Origin: Selenomonadaceae bacterium
GTDB taxonomy: Bacteria; Bacillota; Negativicutes; Selenomonadales; Selenomonadaceae
Length of the DNA: 8,834 bases
Direction: 5' to 3'
Assembly (NCBI GenBank): GCA_017445435.1
Contig: JAFSUE010000008.1
Coordinates: 1-8,834, forward strand
Part shown: in pieces, positions 5,497 to 8,834 of the stretch
Numbering within the stretch: the first letter of the stretch is position 1
Layout of the letters: each line of letters starts with the position of its first letter
Notes under the pieces: model-generated
Database searches by the model: none
What the model saw: only the letters and a program-made list of their open reading frames with translations
Told to the model about the DNA's origin: nothing
Made by a program: the position numbers and the translations under genes

Positions 5497-6957
5497 CTAG
5501 CTATCTATAACTTGCAAGCGTTGAATCGTCATATCTTCAGGACCAGTTATTTGACAGCCTTTTTTCTTAGCGTACCGAATGTAATTTAAAATTTCGCGTG
5601 TAACTCTTTCGCCTGGCGCTAAAATTGGAATGCCTGGCGGATAACACATTAAAAATTCTGCCGCCGTTTCGCCGACACATTCATTGAGCGGTAAAGATTT
5701 TTTCTTAGCGTAAAAAGCCGTCTTAGGCGTCGCGTCGACAATCGGTTCAATATATTCAGTCTTCAACAGCCGCGCAGGGTCTTTATGGTAAATTCTTTTA
5801 ATGTCAGCCAGTGCAGAAATTAACCGTTCAATATCTTTTTTCCTGTCGCCGATTGAAACATAAGCCAGCGTATTAGCAATATCGCCAAATTCCAGCTGAA
5901 TGTCGTATTCATCGCGTAAAATATCATAAACTTCAACGCCAGCCAGTCCAACTGCGCGGGTGTAAATTGAAAGTTTCGTAGTGTCGAAGTCAAACACCGA
6001 ATCGCCGTTGATAAGTTCCCGCCCGTAAGCGTACCAACCGCCAAGAAAATTTATTTCGTCGCGTGCATACTCCACCAAGTCTATCACGCCGTCAAAAATT
6101 TTTTCGCCATTAAGTGCTAAATTTCTGCGCGAAATGTCAAGACTTGCCATAAGCAGATATGATCCGCTTGTCGACTGTGTTAGATTTATAATTTGGTGAA
6201 CGTAGCCAGCGTTGATATTTTCGCCGATAAGTAGCAGTGAACTTTGCGTAAGTGAACCGCCCGACTTGTGCATTGAAACAGCCGCCATATCTGCGCCAAC
6301 TTCCATTGCAGACTTTGGCAAGCGCCGATTGAAATAAAATTGCGTACCGTGCGCCTCATCAGCCAAAAGTTTCATACCGTTATCATGCGCCAACTTAGTC
6401 AACGTTTCAATGTCAGAACAAATTCCGTAGTAAGTTGGATTGTTGACAAGTAGCGCCTTAGCGTCAGGATTTTTTTTAATTGCCGCCGCAACTTCTTCAA
6501 CTTTCATTCCAAGCGAAATTCCTAAACGTTCGTCGACTTGCGGATTGACATATACAGGCGATGCGCCGCAAAGTATCAAAGCGTTAATCGCGCTACGGTG
6601 AACATTTCGCGGCAAAATAATTTTTTCATTGGGCTTGACAGTCGACAAAATCATTGCTTGAACAGATGAAGTTGTACCGCCGACCATAAAAAAAGCGTTA
6701 GCCGCGCCGAATGCTTGAGCCGCTAACTTTTCAGCGTCACGAATCACTGACACGGGATGACAAAGATTGTCCAGCGGTTTCATTGAATTTACGTCAACGT
6801 CTAAACATTGTTGTCCTAAAAATTCCGCCAGTTCATGGTTACCGCGTCCGCGTTTATGTCCTGGCACGTCGAAAGGTACAAGCCGCGTTGCCTTCATACG
6901 TTCTAGCGCTTCAAGTAGTGGCGCTCTGTCTTGCGTCAATCCAATTACATTTTCCAT
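5497..6957 (-). CDS. speA: PLP-dependent Orn/Lys/Arg decarboxylase (SpeA-like)
   Basis: A 486-residue fold-type I decarboxylase. It removes CO2 from a basic amino acid (arginine, lysine or ornithine) to give a polyamine or its precursor in the cytoplasm. Visible motifs are DVPGHKRG (30-37), the phosphate-binding GGTTSS (93-98), NVHRSAINALILCGA (118-132) with H120, DEAHG (200-204), where the aspartate meets the PLP nitrogen, and SMHKSGGSLTQSS (228-240), with K231 as the PLP lysine. The C-terminal domain contains YPPGIPILAPGE. Length matches the short Bacillus SpeA type (about 490) rather than the 700-residue enterobacterial inducible enzymes. Substrate cannot be told from sequence alone; the symbol is the best guess. 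ATG start, with only a weak AGGTAAAG upstream. tRNA-Ala and its terminator lie directly upstream, with little room for a separate promoter. Confidence 0.9.
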   Translation of the reverse strand: MENVIGLTQDRAPLLEALERMKATRLVPFDVPGHKRGRGNHELAEFLGQQCLDVDVNSMKPLDNLCHPVSVIRDAEKLAAQAFGAANAFFMVGGTTSSVQAMILSTVKPNEKIILPRNVHRSAINALILCGASPVYVNPQVDERLGISLGMKVEEVAAAIKKNPDAKALLVNNPTYYGICSDIETLTKLAHDNGMKLLADEAHGTQFYFNRRLPKSAMEVGADMAAVSMHKSGGSLTQSSLLLIGENINAGYVHQIINLTQSTSGSYLLMASLDISRRNLALNGEKIFDGVIDLVEYARDEINFLGGWYAYGRELINGDSVFDFDTTKLSIYTRAVGLAGVEVYDILRDEYDIQLEFGDIANTLAYVSIGDRKKDIERLISALADIKRIYHKDPARLLKTEYIEPIVDATPKTAFYAKKKSLPLNECVGETAAEFLMCYPPGIPILAPGERVTREILNYIRYAKKKGCQITGPEDMTIQRLQVIDS

Positions 6958-6979
6958 TTACTTTACCTACAATCTTTGC

Positions 6980-7001
6980 AAAAAAAAATCGGCTGAACCG
7001 A
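6980..7001 (-). terminator. Terminator after tRNA-Ala
   Basis: On the minus strand a short TCGG / CCGA stem (7001-6998 with 6992-6989) with a five-base loop is followed by nine Ts (6988-6980). It begins 27 bases after the tRNA 3' end. The stem is only four base pairs plus weak extension, so termination may be partial, with read-through into the decarboxylase gene 22 bases further on. Confidence 0.65.
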
Positions 7002-7028
7002 ATTTATATCTAAAAATTTTTTCAAAGT

Positions 7029-7104
7029 TGGTGGAGACGAAGGGGCTCGAACCCTCGACCTCTTGACTGCCAGTCAAACGCTCTCCCAGCTGAGCTACGT
7101 CCCC
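7029..7104 (-). tRNA. tRNA-Ala (anticodon GGC)
   Basis: A complete 76-base cloverleaf on the minus strand, including an encoded CCA (7031-7029). The acceptor stem GGGGACG pairs with CGTCTCC and has a G3-U70 wobble, the classic alanine identity element. The D stem is GCTC/GAGC, and the anticodon stem TTTGA/TCAAG encloses the loop CTGGCAG, with GGC at positions 34-36, reading GCC and GCU. The T stem is GAGGG/CCCTT with loop TTCGAGC. The discriminator base is A. Confidence 0.97.
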
Positions 7105-7121
7105 TTATTTCAAGCGCGTAT

Positions 7122-7150
7122 ATGTTAAAATATTTGCCGCTAATTGTCAA
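7122..7150 (-). promoter_or_regulatory. Promoter of tRNA-Ala
   Basis: Read on the minus strand: a perfect TTGACA (7150-7145), a 17-base spacer, and TAACAT (7127-7122). The predicted start near 7115 is about 11 bases before the mature tRNA 5' end. It may also drive the decarboxylase by read-through. Confidence 0.8.
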
Positions 7151-7166
7151 GAAAAAATTTTTTACT

Positions 7167-7236
7167 AATGCGTAATTCGAAATTGAATTAAGAATGAAGA
7201 ATTAATTTTTAATTTTTAATTCTTCATTCTTAATCA
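7167..7236. repeat. Heptad repeat tract 4 with a perfect 19-bp palindrome
   Basis: Ten consecutive seven-base units in one register fill 70 bases: aatgcgt, aattcga, aattgaa, ttaagaa, tgaagaa, ttaattt, ttaattt, ttaattc, ttcattc, ttaatca. The left units are in one orientation and the right ones in the other, so 7187-7205 and 7216-7234 are perfect reverse complements around a 10-base loop. It lies between the nitroreductase stop and the tRNA-Ala promoter. It could form a hairpin in the 3' end of the nitroreductase transcript, but no T-run follows on either side, so I do not call it a terminator. The rest of 7237-7295 is AT-rich with nothing recognisable. Confidence 0.85.
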
Positions 7237-7295
7237 ACGTTTCATCCTTTGTACATAAAATAAAAAACTTACAAACTTAAAATTTACAACTCAAT

Positions 7296-7826
7296 TTAAA
7301 AATTTTCGTAATGAATTTTTTCAAACTTTAACTTGTCAAGTTCGCGTTGACGCGGCATTTTTTCTGCGTAACCCAAAGCTAGGACAGATTGACAAGCAAA
7401 ATTTTCAGGGAAATTTAAAATTCCGCGCAGATATTCTTCACTGGATGCGTTATCTGCGGAGTCATTACGTCCGCGAATTTGTATCCAGCAATTTCCGATA
7501 CCTAGCGACGTTGCCTCAAGTTCCATATTCATCATGGCGACGGAAGAATCTTCAACAATCGTATCAGATTTTTCTTTATCGGCAATGACGACGACGGCAC
7601 ACGCGGCACTTTCAAGCATTTTCGCAACGTTTACGCGGCAGTGTGACATTTTTTCCAACGTCTCACGATTTTTGACGACGATAAATTCACAAGGATATTT
7701 TGAGTGACCAGACGGCGCTAAAAGCGCGGCACTCAAAATTTTTTTAACGTCTTCGTCGGAAATTTCCTGCGCGGTGTACTTGCGAACGCTCCGCCTTGTA
7801 CGCATAATTTCAAGTAAATCAGTCAA
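7296..7826 (-). CDS. Nitroreductase-family FMN oxidoreductase
   Basis: A 176-residue flavoprotein of the nitroreductase superfamily, which uses FMN and NAD(P)H to reduce nitro compounds, quinones or other acceptors; the substrate is not predictable here. The N-terminal MRTRRSVRKYTAQEISDEDV (8-27) carries the FMN-phosphate-binding RRSVR motif, followed by AALLAPSGHSKYP (33-45). Later come SLGIGNCWIQ and SVLALGYAEKMP, typical of the C-terminal half. The length suits the short, single-domain branch of the family. The start is TTG at 7826, backed by GGGAGG about eight bases upstream (complement 7835-7840); the ATG at residue 8 has no such site. It follows queD by 15 bases in one operon and is the last gene, so a redox role linked to the operon is possible but not shown. 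Confidence 0.9.
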   Translation of the reverse strand: MTDLLEIMRTRRSVRKYTAQEISDEDVKKILSAALLAPSGHSKYPCEFIVVKNRETLEKMSHCRVNVAKMLESAACAVVVIADKEKSDTIVEDSSVAMMNMELEATSLGIGNCWIQIRGRNDSADNASSEEYLRGILNFPENFACQSVLALGYAEKMPRQRELDKLKFEKIHYENF

Positions 7827-7841
7827 GCTTAAAACCTCCCT

Positions 7842-8216
7842 TCAACTTGGAAAATAAGTTACGCTAGATTTTGGCGATTCGTAAACAGTGACGGCTTTTA
7901 AATTCGCCGCGCCGTTGAAAATTTCAGCCGTTGAAAGTTTATCGAAAATTTCTTTAGCGATAATTTCAGCAGTAGGATTTTGATTCGCGAAAAGTTCCAG
8001 TTCATTTAAATATTGGTGGTCGAACTCATCTAAAACTTTTTTCAGTTCGTCTTTCAAAATTTTGAAGTCAACCAAAATTCCCAATTCGTTCAGATTTTCA
8101 CCTTGTACAACCGCTTCGACAATCCAGTTGTGACCGTGAAGGCGTGCGCATTTGCCGGGATAATTTTTAATGTAGTGCGCCGCCTCAAATTCAGATTTTA
8201 CTTTAAGCTCAAACAT
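7842..8216 (-). CDS. queD: 6-carboxytetrahydropterin synthase QueD
   Basis: A 124-residue member of the 6-pyruvoyl-tetrahydropterin synthase fold. QueD converts dihydroneopterin triphosphate to 6-carboxy-tetrahydropterin, the first committed step to preQ0 and the tRNA base queuosine, in the cytoplasm. Zinc ligands are H14 (in FEAAH) and H27 and H29 (in CARLHGHNW); C23 is the catalytic cysteine. FDHQYLNE (65-72) supplies the Asp-His of the active site, and VYESP near the C-terminus the substrate-anchoring glutamate. Length is typical of QueD (about 120) rather than eukaryotic PTPS. ATG start, weak ribosome binding site, 12 bases after the antitoxin stop, so translation may depend on coupling. 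No queC, queE or queF is visible in the window. Confidence 0.93.
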   Translation of the reverse strand: MFELKVKSEFEAAHYIKNYPGKCARLHGHNWIVEAVVQGENLNELGILVDFKILKDELKKVLDEFDHQYLNELELFANQNPTAEIIAKEIFDKLSTAEIFNGAANLKAVTVYESPKSSVTYFPS

Positions 8217-8228
8217 TTTCTAGCCCAA

Positions 8229-8498
8229 TTAAATCATAGCCGCATTGGCAAAATTAAATTCATCATTGCGCGAAAGATTTTTTTGACGCGCCTTCAACAT
8301 TGCTAACGCTTTACCAGCTACTTTCATATCCTCCATAGAACAAATTCCTTCATTACCTTGAAGAGGATACCAACCTGGCATATCCACAATAATTTTTTCG
8401 CCTTTGTATTCGTATTCCACTGGTCGAACATCACGCCGCAAAATTTCGCCCGTTTCTGGATGAATCATTGTATTTTCTTCCAATTTAAACACCTTCAT
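8229..8498 (-). CDS. mqsA: MqsA-like antitoxin lacking zinc cysteines and HTH
   Basis: An 89-residue protein directly after an mqsR-like toxin; its ATG overlaps the toxin stop by one base (TAATG). Residues 13-71 align by eye with the N-terminal domain of E. coli MqsA: HPETGEILRRDVRP where MqsA has its first Cys pair, YKGEKIIVDMPGWYP where it has 'FRGRKTVLKGIHGLYC', then EDMKVAGKALAMLKAR. The four zinc cysteines are gone (the only Cys is C53), and the protein stops 18 residues after the helix, so the C-terminal helix-turn-helix of MqsA (131 residues) is missing. It can plausibly still bind the toxin but should not bind DNA through that domain. An internal ATG at residue 11 (8468) has a better GGAAG site and would give 79 residues that start where MqsA starts. 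Confidence 0.75.
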   Translation of the reverse strand: MKVFKLEENTMIHPETGEILRRDVRPVEYEYKGEKIIVDMPGWYPLQGNEGICSMEDMKVAGKALAMLKARQKNLSRNDEFNFANAAMI

Positions 8499-8788
8499 TA
8501 TTTTTCTTTAAACGAAAGTAACGTGAATTCGGATATAACATTTTGCGTAAATTTTACGTAGATAATAATATTTTCATACGGAACGTGATAAACATCTTGC
8601 CAAATTTTATGATTCGTGTACGAAGTCATTGATTTGTAGAAATGTTTATCCTCCATTGTTGAAACCAATTCACGAATATCATCTTCATCAAACCCGAGTT
8701 TAAATGCAGTTTGAGACGCCGTTATTGTTATTTTAAAGTTGGAAGTTTTAAACTCTTCCAAATTGTAGGTGGGAATAAATTTATCCAT
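8498..8788 (-). CDS. mqsR: MqsR-family mRNA interferase toxin
   Basis: A 96-residue protein (E. coli MqsR: 98) of the MqsR family, RelE-like endoribonucleases that act on free mRNA. The signature is strong: HFYKSMTSYTNHKIWQDVYH (49-68), then IIIYVKF and a C-terminal LLSFKEK that is nearly identical to the end of E. coli MqsR. K52, Q64 and Y77 occupy the places of the MqsR catalytic residues K56, Q68 and Y81, so activity seems intact. The opening MDKFIPTYNLEEFK fits MqsR, supporting the ATG at 8788, yet no Shine-Dalgarno sequence precedes it; the stop of an upstream gene lies 8 bases before, so re-initiation is likely. The toxin-first order is the typical mqsRA arrangement. Confidence 0.92.
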   Translation of the reverse strand: MDKFIPTYNLEEFKTSNFKITITASQTAFKLGFDEDDIRELVSTMEDKHFYKSMTSYTNHKIWQDVYHVPYENIIIYVKFTQNVISEFTLLSFKEK

Positions 8789-8796
8789 TGGAAAAT

Positions 8797-8834
8797 TTAT
8801 TCGGCAACTTCAATGAATCCAAATTTGTCTTCAA
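8797..8834 (-). CDS. 3' end of an unknown gene (partial)
   Basis: On the minus strand the window edge opens into a reading frame of 11 residues, EDKFGFIEVAE, ended by TAA at 8799-8797. It stops 8 bases before the mqsR ATG, the spacing expected inside an operon. The fragment is too short to identify. The coding call rests on the frame being open to the edge and on the lack of any ribosome binding site for mqsR in this stretch. Confidence 0.45.
   Translation of the reverse strand, partial: EDKFGFIEVAE

Noticed and set aside
6711..7066. Plus-strand frames of about 100 codons over the decarboxylase start and tRNA-Ala
   Set aside because: They run through the tRNA and the conserved N-terminus of the decarboxylase. 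The end of one (ETKGLEPSTS) is a common false peptide made by translating tRNA antisense sequence.
3944..7236. CRISPR-like array for the repeated AT-rich tracts
   Set aside because: Units are 7 bases and directly joined, with no spacers and no cas genes.
2245..7262. Recurring TTGTACATAAAA string after the DUF4127 stop and near 7249
   Set aside because: Only two short AT-rich copies in different contexts; likely chance.

Overview
The window reads as chromosomal DNA from an AT-rich, Gram-positive-lineage bacterium that has an outer membrane, most likely a member of the Negativicutes (Selenomonas/Acidaminococcus-type Firmicutes). The reasons are an outer-membrane TolC-family efflux channel, a secreted DUF4127 protein (a family mostly seen in Firmicutes), a Firmicutes-type infC-rpmI-rplT operon with an attenuator-like leader, and a short Bacillus SpeA-type decarboxylase. 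This placement is inference from gene content; no species-level marker is present. Start-codon use is loose: four genes (DUF4127, tolC-like, rplT, nitroreductase) begin with TTG and infC begins with ATT.

Layout. Bases 17-536 (+) hold a toxin-antitoxin pair: an unusual small antitoxin overlapping a YoeB-type mRNA interferase. Bases 620-2245 (+) encode an exported DUF4127 protein with a TTG start, behind a promoter-like sequence that sits inside a 13-bp inverted repeat, followed by a clear terminator. Bases 2427-3902 (+) encode a TolC-family protein with its own promoter. A terminator shared by both strands (3977-4007) separates it from the convergent infC-rpmI-rplT operon (5207 to 4030, -), which has a sigma-70 promoter and a leader with mutually exclusive pairings. 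Next on the minus strand come an Orn/Lys/Arg decarboxylase (6957-5497) and, upstream of it, tRNA-Ala(GGC) (7104-7029) with its own promoter and terminator. At the right end is a tight minus-strand operon read from 8834 downward: the last codons of an unknown gene, mqsR-like toxin, mqsA-like antitoxin, queD, nitroreductase. Gaps in it run from a 1-base overlap to 15 bases.

Most of the content is housekeeping (translation initiation, ribosomal proteins, a tRNA, polyamine or amino-acid decarboxylation, queuosine precursor synthesis). The unusual parts are: (i) a family of 7-bp-period repeats in four intergenic places, one inside the rpmI-rplT gap and one forming a ten-unit, 70-bp tract with a perfect 19-bp inverted repeat; (ii) an MqsA-like antitoxin that has lost both the zinc cysteines and the DNA-binding domain, embedded in a metabolic operon with an otherwise intact-looking MqsR; (iii) a YoeB toxin paired with an antitoxin whose N-terminus does not look like YefM/Phd; and (iv) the promoter-overlapping palindrome before the DUF4127 gene. 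No phage, insertion sequence or CRISPR array was seen.
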